From positions 1,191,543 to 1,255,542 of the forward strand of contig NZ_FNJC01000001.1 of assembly GCF_900104305.1 (NCBI RefSeq): a stretch of DNA of 64,000 nucleotides. Direction: 5' to 3'. Numbering within the stretch: position 1 is the stretch's first letter; every line of letters begins with the position of its first letter. Positions 55,761 to 63,698 of the stretch are shown piece by piece. The translations under genes were made by a program, and so were the position numbers. A model generated the notes under the pieces. The model was given only the letters and a program-made list of their open reading frames with translations. It did no database searches and had not been told where the DNA came from. This DNA is from Filomicrobium insigne (GTDB lineage Bacteria; Pseudomonadota; Alphaproteobacteria; Rhizobiales; Hyphomicrobiaceae).

Positions 55761-57332
55761 ATTTCGTGACAGCTTTGTCGTGAGAACTCGACCAGCATTC
55801 ACTGCCTGTGACCAGAGCGTGCGCCAACGCGGGCGATCGGAGGCCGATTGGGTTAGGCAGCGCAGAAGACGCGACCGCTCCGCGTTGGGCATTACGTCCA
55901 ACATACGCCCCCAAATCGCGTCGACATTGTATGTCTGCTCGGGAGCTAGGACGGCCGGGATGATCTCCTCCGGGAGAACGCCGAGATCTTCAGCCACTGC
56001 GCCCATAGTTTCGCGTATCGCTACAGCCTTAGGGCTTGAGGGCTTGGCAAGATCGTATGGCGGGTTCCATTCCTTGAAAGGTCGCAGTTTATCGATGTGC
56101 GTTAATACGTACACGACAGGCGGGGGTGCGCGATCCGTCAATGCTTGGAGCTTATCTCTAATCATGCTGAGAATTTTACGGTCGGTTTCGCGGTCGGCCC
56201 GGGCCGCTGAGATCACCCACACCACAAGGTCGGAGGCTGTTGCACGCTCGATCAAGCGCGCCAACGCTTCACCCTCTTCAGTGACCCCGGGGCCATCCAC
56301 GAGAAGTGCCGCGGGGGCGTCGTCGCGGCGTAGCTCGTGAAACGTATAGCCGGCAGGTGTGGGCAGCACATCTATCGCGGCGCTCACGTCGCCACAGAGG
56401 GCGTTGACCAAGCTCGATTTGCCAGCACCCGTTTGGCCTGCGATCAGAATGCGCACCGGTTCTGCAAGCGCTGGCATGCTTTCTCTATCAACACGCGTGG
56501 TGTTGGTTACGGTTGTTTCGAGTTCTCTCGCGGTCACCTTCATGCGGCCGCTGTAAAGATCTATCGCGGCGCGGCCGACTTCCTTGACGTAGACTTGCGC
56601 AATCTTCTTTGAGGCCGCGATGCGGATGTTGTCGAGCATCTGCCGCTGTGCTTGCTCGCGCATTTCGCCACCGATTGCGGAAAGCGGATTCACGACGCCC
56701 CGTATGATGCGGTAGATGTCGTACGCCCGCTCGGCAATGGTGATGGCTGATCGCCACCTGTAAATGCTGAGTGCCTGGGCGACGGTGAGACGATCGCCGT
56801 AAGGTATCGAGTCGTTAAAGAAGCCACGAAGCTGGCCGCTGACCCGTTCCACTAACGCCAAAGCTTCGGGGACGGTGAAGCGCCATAACGGATCTTTCGC
56901 TGATGGATGCATCCGGCGCGCGACGGTTTCTACCGTTTTCGTTCCCAGTTCAATTATTGCGTCGCGGTTTGTCAGACGGTCAGTCGCAACATTTTCCGCC
57001 AAAGTATTCACGTCGTCCCAGGCTTCGAGTTCGCGGGCTGTCCACATTGGGTCGGTATCCGCGGGGATGTCGGATTCTGGGCGCGCTGGGTCCTTTTGGG
57101 CCAGTTTGTCGGCTTGGGTAATCGTGCTTCCAAGTATCCAACGCTCAAGCCCATAGACGACCAATGTAACCCCGCATGCGGCGGCGGCCCATATGAGGAT
57201 CGCGTTGTTCTGCCAAAGCCAAATGCTGCCGAGTATTACGAGTGAGGTGATTGGCAAGACCAATGCGATCAGCAGCATAGCGGCGCGCACGTAGGTTGCA
57301 CCCCACTGACTTTTCGTCTTCCGATCGGTCAT
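55758..57332 (-). CDS. membrane-anchored GTPase (Era/dynamin-like), second of pair
   Basis: The 524-residue protein has two N-terminal hydrophobic segments (residues ~16-37 and ~42-62). A long helical region follows (EALALVERVSGQLRGFF, AITIAERAYDIYRIIRG), then a C-terminal G domain: P-loop GQTGAGKSSLVNALCG near residue 295, DGPGV as DxxG motif and LTHIDKL in place of NKxD. It has no effector domain that I recognise. Its start overlaps the stop of the other GTPase by 4 bases (ATGA), so the two are surely coexpressed. Function unknown; membrane remodelling or stress is inference. Confidence 0.75.
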   Translation of the reverse strand: MTDRKTKSQWGATYVRAAMLLIALVLPITSLVILGSIWLWQNNAILIWAAAACGVTLVVYGLERWILGSTITQADKLAQKDPARPESDIPADTDPMWTARELEAWDDVNTLAENVATDRLTNRDAIIELGTKTVETVARRMHPSAKDPLWRFTVPEALALVERVSGQLRGFFNDSIPYGDRLTVAQALSIYRWRSAITIAERAYDIYRIIRGVVNPLSAIGGEMREQAQRQMLDNIRIAASKKIAQVYVKEVGRAAIDLYSGRMKVTARELETTVTNTTRVDRESMPALAEPVRILIAGQTGAGKSSLVNALCGDVSAAIDVLPTPAGYTFHELRRDDAPAALLVDGPGVTEEGEALARLIERATASDLVVWVISAARADRETDRKILSMIRDKLQALTDRAPPPVVYVLTHIDKLRPFKEWNPPYDLAKPSSPKAVAIRETMGAVAEDLGVLPEEIIPAVLAPEQTYNVDAIWGRMLDVMPNAERSRLLRCLTQSASDRPRWRTLWSQAVNAGRVLTTKLSRN

Positions 57333-58612
57333 TTGCTGGAGTCTCCGCTCGGGTTAGGAAATTCCCGATCCTTTACCATGCGCAGAGCTTCGGCCAGCGC
57401 TTCTGCATAAGCCAGACGTACAGCCCCTGGTTCGCTTGATCCGGCTTTTCGGCGTCGTGCGAAGACGCAGGCGGCACGGCCGAGAGCGTATGTCGTGGTG
57501 AAGCTCATGGCCGCGGCTGCTGCGGCACCTGCTGTTTGTCCATACACGGGGATTAGCTTTGCGAGTTGGCGTATTCCGTAGCTGCCGGCGTAACGTGCTA
57601 AGAGACCGCCGCCCAGAGCAGCGGCGAACTCAGCGTAGGCTCTTCGGTCCCACGGTATTCCGTAGAGCTCAGCGACCTTATGTAGAAGCTTCGCTTGTAC
57701 AGCCGGGACCGCGACCGCGCCTGCAATGGGTACCACGTCTGCAGCCGCAGCCGCTGTGGCGTAACCTAGAATATAGGGACGGGCGCGTCGCCGTATTGGT
57801 TCGTCGGCGTCACTGCGTGCTTCGGTGAGCGCTGTAACGAGAGCTTGAGGTGCTATCCGTTCGAGAGCTTCGTGAAGTGCGGTCAAGCCATATTCGACCG
57901 GCTTATAGCCATCTTCTGGTTTGGTGAAATCTATGGGTACGAATGCGATCAGCCCGTCGCCTGGCAGGTTTTCGAACATACGACGTTGATGAGCGAGACT
58001 TCGGATCAGATCGTTCGGGACGCCTGCAGCTGCGAGTTTGGACGGATCCGTCGTCGCGAAAGGATAAGGGTCCGGATGCTGCATCGACGGATCGTAAGCT
58101 TCATGGAGCGAGGTTTGCGCAACGATGATGGGCCAAGAGCTGTGACGCTGACGGACTTGCTTCAGAGCGTCGATAATCGCTTGCTGCTGGTGATCAAGCG
58201 CCTTGATGACAACAATGAGTAAGTTCGCGTGGGCTTCTGCAAAGGCAAGATCTTCACTGGGGTCATAGGACGCTTCACCCAAACCGCGCGTGTCGAGGAA
58301 GCGGATGAGAGGCGCTTCGGGTGGGAAGTCGTAAATTCGCGCTGATGCAGTGCATGGCCGGAAGCCGGAACCTACGGGCGCGTCGGCCGTGGGGGTCAGT
58401 GCGCGAATGATCGAACTTTTGCCCGATTGGACCTTGCCTAAAAGCCATACGACTGGCGCCAGGGATCGAGCCTGTTCAGCCACGCGCTCATCTTCCCTCA
58501 GTTCTTGAGCCTGAGCGGTTTTCTGCCGGTCTGTTTCGGTGTTCCGCGAACGTTGGGACCAGGGTAGACGCTTCCAGGCCTGCGCGAAAACACCGTTGTC
58601 TGATTTGGGCAT
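57329..58612 (-). CDS. GTPase with C-terminal DUF697 membrane domain, first of pair
   Basis: The 427-residue protein has an N-terminal G domain with P-loop LGKVQSGKSSIIRAL near residue 58, the FLDTRGLGE switch region and a degenerate G4 (AQTSL). From about residue 275 a DUF697-type segment has hydrophobic Ala/Gly-rich stretches (ILGYATAAAAADVVPIAG, AAALGGGLLARYAG, YGQTAGAAAAAAMSFTTTYA). DUF697 also occurs in YcjF. The gene heads the two-gene GTPase unit. No EcfG promoter was seen in the upstream 250 bases. Confidence 0.8.
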   Translation of the reverse strand: MPKSDNGVFAQAWKRLPWSQRSRNTETDRQKTAQAQELREDERVAEQARSLAPVVWLLGKVQSGKSSIIRALTPTADAPVGSGFRPCTASARIYDFPPEAPLIRFLDTRGLGEASYDPSEDLAFAEAHANLLIVVIKALDHQQQAIIDALKQVRQRHSSWPIIVAQTSLHEAYDPSMQHPDPYPFATTDPSKLAAAGVPNDLIRSLAHQRRMFENLPGDGLIAFVPIDFTKPEDGYKPVEYGLTALHEALERIAPQALVTALTEARSDADEPIRRRARPYILGYATAAAAADVVPIAGAVAVPAVQAKLLHKVAELYGIPWDRRAYAEFAAALGGGLLARYAGSYGIRQLAKLIPVYGQTAGAAAAAAMSFTTTYALGRAACVFARRRKAGSSEPGAVRLAYAEALAEALRMVKDREFPNPSGDSSK

Positions 58613-58765
58613 TCGACCTCGATGATCGGGAGCAGCGTGTCCGCGCTACTCTATTGAAAACTCCTGGAAGCGTGCTTTCGTTTCGTTTGAAAGTGGCAAC
58701 TTCATTGAAGGTTCAGGTGGCTTCTGGTTAGCGGCAGTTGACGTTTTCCCTCTCGTCAGGAAACC

Positions 58766-58779
58766 ACAGCTTAAGCTGT
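58766..58779. promoter_or_regulatory. 14-bp palindrome upstream of the hydroquinone reductase gene
   Basis: ACAGCTTAAGCTGT is a perfect palindrome about 87 bases before the start at 58866. It could be an operator. No regulator gene is adjacent to name it. Confidence 0.3.
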
Positions 58780-58865
58780 CAGTCCTCTAGCGGGAGCCAC
58801 GTTACTTGAGCGGTGGCCAACGGGACATAGGTTGCGCGGCTCGCATATGCAAAGGAAGGTGCGAT

Positions 58866-59852
58866 ATGGGTCTTCTCGTCGACGGCGCTTGGCAGGATCG
58901 CTGGTACGATACTGAAAAGACGGGTGGACGTTTCGAGCGCCAAGCCTCTCAGTTCCGAAATTGGATTACTGCTGATGGTTCGGCCGGCTCAACTGGTGAC
59001 GGCGGTTTCAAGGCCGAAGGGGGCCGGTATCATCTTTATGTCTCATACGCTTGCCCGTGGGCGCACCGAACGCTGATCGCGCGGCAAGTGAAGGGGCTTG
59101 ACGATATTGTTTCGGTCGATGTTGTGCATCCGGTCATGGGGAAGGACGGTTGGACGTTTGCGGCGGACTTCGACGGCGCGACGGGCGATCGTGTCAACCA
59201 GACCGAGAGACTTTATGAGGTCTATCTGCTCGCTGATCCAAAATTCACGGGACGCGTCACGGTGCCAACGTTGTGGGACCGACAAACACGGCAAATCGTC
59301 AACAACGAGTCCTCTGAAATCCTACGGATGTTCAATTCCGCCTTCAACGATGCAGGCGCATCAGGACCTGATCTTTATCCTGACACGCTGCGTGAAAAGA
59401 TCGACGATGTTAATGCCAGGGTCTATGACACGGTCAACAATGGCGTCTACAAGGCGGGGTTCGCGACCTCGCAACGCGCTTACGAAGAGGCCTTCCGTGA
59501 ACTCTTCGCTACGCTCGATTGGTTGGATGACCGTTTGAGCCACCAGCGGTATGCAGTCGCTAATTCCACTCCGACGGAGGCGGATTGGCGCTTGTTCACG
59601 ACGCTGGTGCGCTTTGATGCGGTTTACTTCGGTCACTTCAAGTGCAACTGGCGCGAGATCCGCAACTATCCCGCCCTGTCAGGATACTTGCGTGATCTCT
59701 ACCAGCATATGGGGGTGGCGCATACTGTACATTTCGATCACATCAAGACGCACTATTACGCGTCACATCAAATGATCAACCCGGCGCGGATTGTTCCGGT
59801 AGGGCCTGAATTTGATCTGGATGCGCCCCACGATCGAGCGACGTTATCGTAG
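58866..59852 (+). CDS. glutathionyl-hydroquinone reductase (YqjG/ECM4 family)
   Basis: The 328-residue protein is an omega-/xi-class glutathione transferase with catalytic Cys in YVSYACPWAHRTLIARQ near residue 63. The typical N-terminal FERQASQFRNWITADG and C-terminal helical region (EADWRLFTTLVRFDAVYFGH and FKCNWREI) are present. It reduces glutathionyl-hydroquinones to hydroquinones. The ATG at 58866 starts the conserved MGLLVDGAWQDRWYD. It is convergent with the PfpI-type gene. Confidence 0.94.
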   Translation: MGLLVDGAWQDRWYDTEKTGGRFERQASQFRNWITADGSAGSTGDGGFKAEGGRYHLYVSYACPWAHRTLIARQVKGLDDIVSVDVVHPVMGKDGWTFAADFDGATGDRVNQTERLYEVYLLADPKFTGRVTVPTLWDRQTRQIVNNESSEILRMFNSAFNDAGASGPDLYPDTLREKIDDVNARVYDTVNNGVYKAGFATSQRAYEEAFRELFATLDWLDDRLSHQRYAVANSTPTEADWRLFTTLVRFDAVYFGHFKCNWREIRNYPALSGYLRDLYQHMGVAHTVHFDHIKTHYYASHQMINPARIVPVGPEFDLDAPHDRATLS

Positions 59853-59868
59853 TGGCCCTGACCGCCCG

Positions 59869-60432
59869 TTACTCCGCAGCGTGATGTTGTGGCGTTGCGC
59901 TACGCTCCATGACTTCGATGATGCTTGAGCAAAAAGAATCGAGATCGCCAGGGTTGCGGCTGGTCACAATATTGCGGTCCACCACAGCGGGTTCGTCTAC
60001 CCATTCGGCGCCGGCGTTCATCATGTCCTTCTTGATGGACTGGTAAGACGTCGCGCGTAGCCCGCGTGCGATATCGGCTTCGATCAAAAGCCACGGAGCA
60101 TGGCAGATTGCTGCGATTGGCCTGCCGGATTTGGCGAAGGCGCGGACAAATTGAACGGCCTTTTCGTTGACGCGAAGCAGATCAGGATTGATCTGGCCAC
60201 CTGGGAGTACGAGCGCGTCATAATCGTCTGGGTCTGCGTCGGACAAGTTTACATCCACATCGACGTTGCCGCCCCAATCGTCACCGTTCCAACCACGGAT
60301 TTTTTCCTCTTCTGGGGAAACAATATCGACCTGCGCGCCGACCTCCTTCAGTCGGCGCAGAGGTACGAGCAGTTCGGATTGCTCAAATCCGTTCGTGGCG
60401 AGGATTGCGATTTTTGACCTTGCGATGTTCAT
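59869..60432 (-). CDS. DJ-1/PfpI family protein
   Basis: The 187-residue protein (start MNIARSKIAILATNGFEQSE) has the DJ-1/PfpI nucleophile motif AAICHAPWLLIEADIARG, with Cys in ICH and the acidic residue in FEQSE. Family members act as chaperones, proteases or deglycases; the general-stress type (YhbO/YraA) best fits the length. It is the most downstream gene of a leftward series starting at the DUF3309 gene. Confidence 0.88.
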   Translation of the reverse strand: MNIARSKIAILATNGFEQSELLVPLRRLKEVGAQVDIVSPEEEKIRGWNGDDWGGNVDVDVNLSDADPDDYDALVLPGGQINPDLLRVNEKAVQFVRAFAKSGRPIAAICHAPWLLIEADIARGLRATSYQSIKKDMMNAGAEWVDEPAVVDRNIVTSRNPGDLDSFCSSIIEVMERSATPQHHAAE

Positions 60433-60544
60433 ACGGCCTCCAATCATCACTAATGTTTCTTATTTTGGGCACGGACGCCATTCCAGCGACTGGAGTAGCG
60501 CTCCACGTAGGTTGGGATAATCCCAGCATGTCTCGATCGTTCAC

Positions 60545-60619
60545 TTAGAAGATCAAATACAGAAGAACGATCACCACGAGGGGTACGCCCAACAGCCACA
60601 TGATTACTCCGGGAAGCAT
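60545..60619 (-). CDS. 24-residue hydrophobic peptide
   Basis: The translated peptide is MLPGVIMWLLGVPLVVIVLL plus YLIF. It has an AGGAG ribosome site at about 60628-60634 with good spacing. Very short proteins of this type, one membrane helix with WLLG-P and ending LYL-F, are annotated in many rhizobial genomes. It lies between the PfpI-type gene and the 304-residue membrane protein gene. Function unknown. Confidence 0.6.
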   Translation of the reverse strand: MLPGVIMWLLGVPLVVIVLLYLIF

Positions 60620-60664
60620 TTTTAAAGTCTCCTTTCCGCTTTGCGTTGTGAGATGCGCTGGGCC

Positions 60665-61579
60665 TTAAGTCGCGAGGGTTTGCTCGTCGCGATGGCTGCC
60701 ACCTAGAGAAGCTGCCCACCACGCAGCGACACCACTAAGAAGCAAAACGAGGGATGCCCAGAATCCGGCAAATGCGGCACCCTTCCTTGCGGCTTCCACG
60801 ACACTTTTCGCTCTGTCGATTGCTCCGGTCACCGTTGAGCGAACGCGTTGTTCGGCCTGTTCAAGTGTGAGGCCAGTTTTGCTCTGTATGAGGCGCGCTA
60901 GATAGGTGCGGTCTTCCTCTTTAATCTCACCGTTGATGAGGCCCTCCCGCAGGATGCGCATGACTTCCTCGCGCTGTGCTCTGGACGGTCCTGTCTGAGT
61001 GGTGGTTGCGGGTTGTCCCGCAGGCGGTTGTTGCGTCTGGTTGGCAGGACTTTCGGGAGCGAATTCGCGCCACAGTGCATCACCGGCATCGTCTGCCACG
61101 GGCGCGACGATCTCGGCCGTACTGCGGGCGGCCGACAATGCGGTTTTGGTCGCGAGATTGGCGACGGAACTTCCGATTATGGCGGCGAGGCATGCCCCAA
61201 TGATGAGAGAAAGCGCCCACACGACGAGCCCATTAGCTCCATCGCGGAAGCCCGTTTCGTCGCTTTTAAATCCGCTCATGCGAGCGCGCATACGTCCGGT
61301 GAAGTACGCCCCCATTCCAATGGAATAGATATACGTAAAGGCGAACCATATAGCTGCGATGATGCCGATGGACTCGGCCGATATGCCGTTTTCCGACCAT
61401 GGTGAAGCTACGAATAACCCCACGGAGGAGCCGAACATTGTTAGTAGTAGGGACATGGCGGTTGCAATTACCGCGCCGGCGACAACTGCCGCCCAGTCGA
61501 GATAGGGTCGTCTGCCGGTTACTTCGACGTCGGTAACGACGGCTGTGGTCGCGTTGGGGTCGAACGAAGTGGTTACCAT
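60665..61579 (-). CDS. multi-helix membrane protein, function unknown
   Basis: The 304-residue protein has hydrophobic segments near residues 28-48 (AAVVAGAVIATAMSLLLTMF), 69-90, 117-143 (LVVWALSLIIGACLAAIIGS) and 270-290. A long hydrophilic central part is rich in Pro/Gln/Thr (QPPAGQPATTTQTG), followed by EEVMRILREGLINGEIKEED-type charged helices. I do not know the family by name; similar proteins occur near stress genes in rhizobia. It lies in the leftward series below the EcfG-promoted DUF3309 gene. Confidence 0.65.
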   Translation of the reverse strand: MVTTSFDPNATTAVVTDVEVTGRRPYLDWAAVVAGAVIATAMSLLLTMFGSSVGLFVASPWSENGISAESIGIIAAIWFAFTYIYSIGMGAYFTGRMRARMSGFKSDETGFRDGANGLVVWALSLIIGACLAAIIGSSVANLATKTALSAARSTAEIVAPVADDAGDALWREFAPESPANQTQQPPAGQPATTTQTGPSRAQREEVMRILREGLINGEIKEEDRTYLARLIQSKTGLTLEQAEQRVRSTVTGAIDRAKSVVEAARKGAAFAGFWASLVLLLSGVAAWWAASLGGSHRDEQTLAT

Positions 61580-61622
61580 GGTGTGCCTCGCTAGGAGTTG
61601 GAGCGCACCGAAGCTTCCGCGA

Positions 61623-61778
61623 TTAGATACGGCCGAGAAGGGCTAGAACCACCAGAATTATGAGTATTGTGCCGATTATTCCGGATGGGGCTGGTCCCCA
61701 GCTCCGGCTGTAGGGCCATGCGGGTAAGGCTCCGATGAGCAGTAGGACAAGAAGAATGATAAGGATTGTTTCCAACAA
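61623..61778 (-). CDS. DUF3309-type small membrane protein (TTG start)
   Basis: The 51-residue product reads METIL-like (L)ETILIILLVLLLIGALPAW, then PYSRSWGPAPSGIIGTILII and ends in LLGRI. The GALP-WPYS-GWG centre between two short helices is the DUF3309 mark. A GGAGG ribosome site (61787-61791) lies 8 bases before the TTG at 61778. An in-frame ATG at 61799 is only 18 bases from the EcfG -10 box and lacks a ribosome site, so the TTG is preferred. Members are probably stress-induced; function is unknown. Confidence 0.7.
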   Translation of the reverse strand: MLETILIILLVLLLIGALPAWPYSRSWGPAPSGIIGTILIILVVLALLGRI

Positions 61779-61816
61779 ATTCGGCGCCTCCGTTTTCATA
61801 AAGTATGAGCTTCTTC

Positions 61817-61842
61817 AACGCGCCTATTGATCAATCTGTTCC
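61817..61842 (-). promoter_or_regulatory. EcfG (general stress) promoter of the DUF3309 gene
   Basis: On the leftward strand GGAAC, 17 bases, CGTT matches the EcfG consensus exactly. Its -10 box is 39 bases upstream of the TTG start, giving a leader of about 30 bases. Confidence 0.7.
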
Positions 61843-61964
61843 GAATCCAAGTCTTTCGAAGGCTTAAATTTTTATCTCACTCTGACGATATGAATTGCCG
61901 ATATACTTTTCGGGCAAGCGCTGAAAAGACGCGTATATGTCGAAAAACGAGATAGGGGAAAGCC

Positions 61965-62720
61965 ATGAGAGTGATCGCTGCGGGACTTCTTTTGACGGGC
62001 ATGATGCTGCCGATGGCGCCATCGGCATATGCAGGGGAGACGATTTCCTATGAGGTCGACGGGGCGGCTTACGAAGGATACTTCGCGAAGGCGCAATCTT
62101 CTCAGTCCAAGGGGCTGGTCGTGATCATTCATGATTGGGATGGCCTGACTGACTACGAGATCAAGCGTGCCGACATGATTTCCGACCTCGGTTATGACGC
62201 GGTCGCTATCGACCTTTTCGGTAAGGGAAACCGTCCCGTCGAACTCGAAGCGAAGAAAGCCGAAGTTGGAAAACTCTATAAGGACCGGGCCGCCATGCGC
62301 TCGCGTATTCTCGGTGGGTTGAAGGAGGCACATCGCCTTAGCAGCGGGAATGTCATGGTGATCGGTTACTGCTTCGGCGGTGCTGCTGTGCTCGAACTCG
62401 CTCGTTCAGGCGAGGGTGAAGACATTCGCGGATACGTTTCATTTCATGGCGGGCTCGCTACGCCTGAAGGACAAAGCTATCCGACAGATACGGCACCCAT
62501 TCTCATTGCCCATGGCGGAGGCGATACGGCTGTTTCGATGCAGGAGGTGGCGGCGTTGTCGGGCGAGTTGGAGAAGGCCAAGGTGACCTACGATATTGAG
62601 GTATATTCTGGTGCGCCACACGCTTTTACAGTGATCGGAAGCGATCGCTATCAGGAACGGGCCGACCGGAAATCCTGGGCTGCGTTCGAGGACTTTCTTG
62701 AAACAAATCTTGGCGACTGA
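61965..62720 (+). CDS. exported dienelactone hydrolase family protein
   Basis: The 251-residue protein begins with a signal peptide (hydrophobic residues 4-20, cleavage after SAYA). The alpha/beta-hydrolase domain has the DLH nucleophile elbow GYCFGGAA (Cys near residue 127), the Asp in IAHGGGDTAV and the His in SGAPHAFTVIG. The catalytic Cys-Asp-His set is complete. Substrate unknown; periplasmic location is inferred from the signal. It precedes the DUF6152 gene by 49 bases. Confidence 0.88.
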   Translation: MRVIAAGLLLTGMMLPMAPSAYAGETISYEVDGAAYEGYFAKAQSSQSKGLVVIIHDWDGLTDYEIKRADMISDLGYDAVAIDLFGKGNRPVELEAKKAEVGKLYKDRAAMRSRILGGLKEAHRLSSGNVMVIGYCFGGAAVLELARSGEGEDIRGYVSFHGGLATPEGQSYPTDTAPILIAHGGGDTAVSMQEVAALSGELEKAKVTYDIEVYSGAPHAFTVIGSDRYQERADRKSWAAFEDFLETNLGD

Positions 62721-62769
62721 CGTTCGCCGTCGGCGTCCTATCGTCTCGATTGTTTCCAGGAGAAGACAC

Positions 62770-63150
62770 ATGAGGCAACGCTTTGGGAAATTCTTTGCGG
62801 TGATCATTATGGCTTTGGCGACGGCGGCGATGACTACACCGCTGTTGGCTCACCATGGCTGGAGCTGGGCTGAACATGGCAACTCGGAAGTCACCGGTGT
62901 GGTGACGAAGGCAGAGTTGGGCAATCCCCATGGTATCGTCACGCTCGATGTCAAAGGTGAGGTTTGGCAGGTTGAGGTTGGGCAACCTTGGCGTAACGAA
63001 CGCGCTGGCCTGACGGACGCAATGATGTCGCCCGGCGTAACGCTAACTGCAAAAGGGCATCGTTCAGCGAAACCAGATCAGAAGCTGCTGAAGGCGGAGC
63101 GGATCGTGATCGACGGCAAAACCTTCGACCTTTATCCCGACCGAGACTAG
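62770..63150 (+). CDS. DUF6152 family exported protein
   Basis: The 126-residue protein has a signal peptide (residues 8-26, ALATAAMTTPLLAHHG) ending right before the conserved HHGW(S)W. A beta-rich domain follows with EVTGVVTKAELGNPHGIVTL, VEVGQPWRNERAGL and GVTLTAKGHRS. This is the DUF6152 plan, whose members are periplasmic and of unknown function. It is followed by a membrane protein gene after 18 bases, a common pairing. Confidence 0.8.
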   Translation: MRQRFGKFFAVIIMALATAAMTTPLLAHHGWSWAEHGNSEVTGVVTKAELGNPHGIVTLDVKGEVWQVEVGQPWRNERAGLTDAMMSPGVTLTAKGHRSAKPDQKLLKAERIVIDGKTFDLYPDRD

Positions 63151-63168
63151 ACCGCGCGAGCCAGAGAT

Positions 63169-63654
63169 ATGCTGACCGACGTTCTCGGCGACCTGCAGAA
63201 CTTGTCGTTTGTCGTGGAGCTGCGCCGGTCACGCTGGGCTTATCCCCTCGTCAATGCCGGACATATTTTGGGCATCGCCCTGCTTTTCGGGGCGATCGTT
63301 CCGCTCGATCTGAGATTGCTGGGGTTATGGAGATCCGTTCCTATAGGAACGCTGTCGCGTGTGCTGTTGCCTGTCGCGCTTTCGGGTCTGTTGATCGCAA
63401 TTGCAATGGGTGGATTGTTGTTCGCGGTGCGTGCCGAGAAGTACGCGGCAATGGCATTCTTCCAGATCAAGGCTCTTGTGATTTTGGCTGCACTGACGAA
63501 CGTTATGTTGCTGCATATTGCTGCGGAGTGGCGTGCGTCACAAGCTGATACCGACGTCGCGCCACCTCTACGGTTTAGGGTCGCGGGATTGATGTCGATC
63601 GGTTTGTGGACCTGTGCAATCGTGTTCGGACGTATGATTGCTTACGCTGAGTAA
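63169..63654 (+). CDS. DUF6644-like four-helix membrane protein
   Basis: The 161-residue protein has four hydrophobic segments (about residues 25-48, 62-87, 95-118 and 135-155). Its NAGHILGIALLFGAIVPLDLRLLG start carries a conserved His in the first helix that may bind metal or heme. It is cotranscribed with the DUF6152 gene. Function is unknown. Confidence 0.75.
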   Translation: MLTDVLGDLQNLSFVVELRRSRWAYPLVNAGHILGIALLFGAIVPLDLRLLGLWRSVPIGTLSRVLLPVALSGLLIAIAMGGLLFAVRAEKYAAMAFFQIKALVILAALTNVMLLHIAAEWRASQADTDVAPPLRFRVAGLMSIGLWTCAIVFGRMIAYAE

Positions 63655-63698
63655 GCGGACACGACGACGTATATTTGCAGGTGTAAGGGAGGCAGCTT

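Noticed and set aside
58740-58820. EcfG promoter before the glutathionyl-hydroquinone reductase gene
   Set aside because: GGAAA instead of GGAAC and no CGTT at the right spacing.
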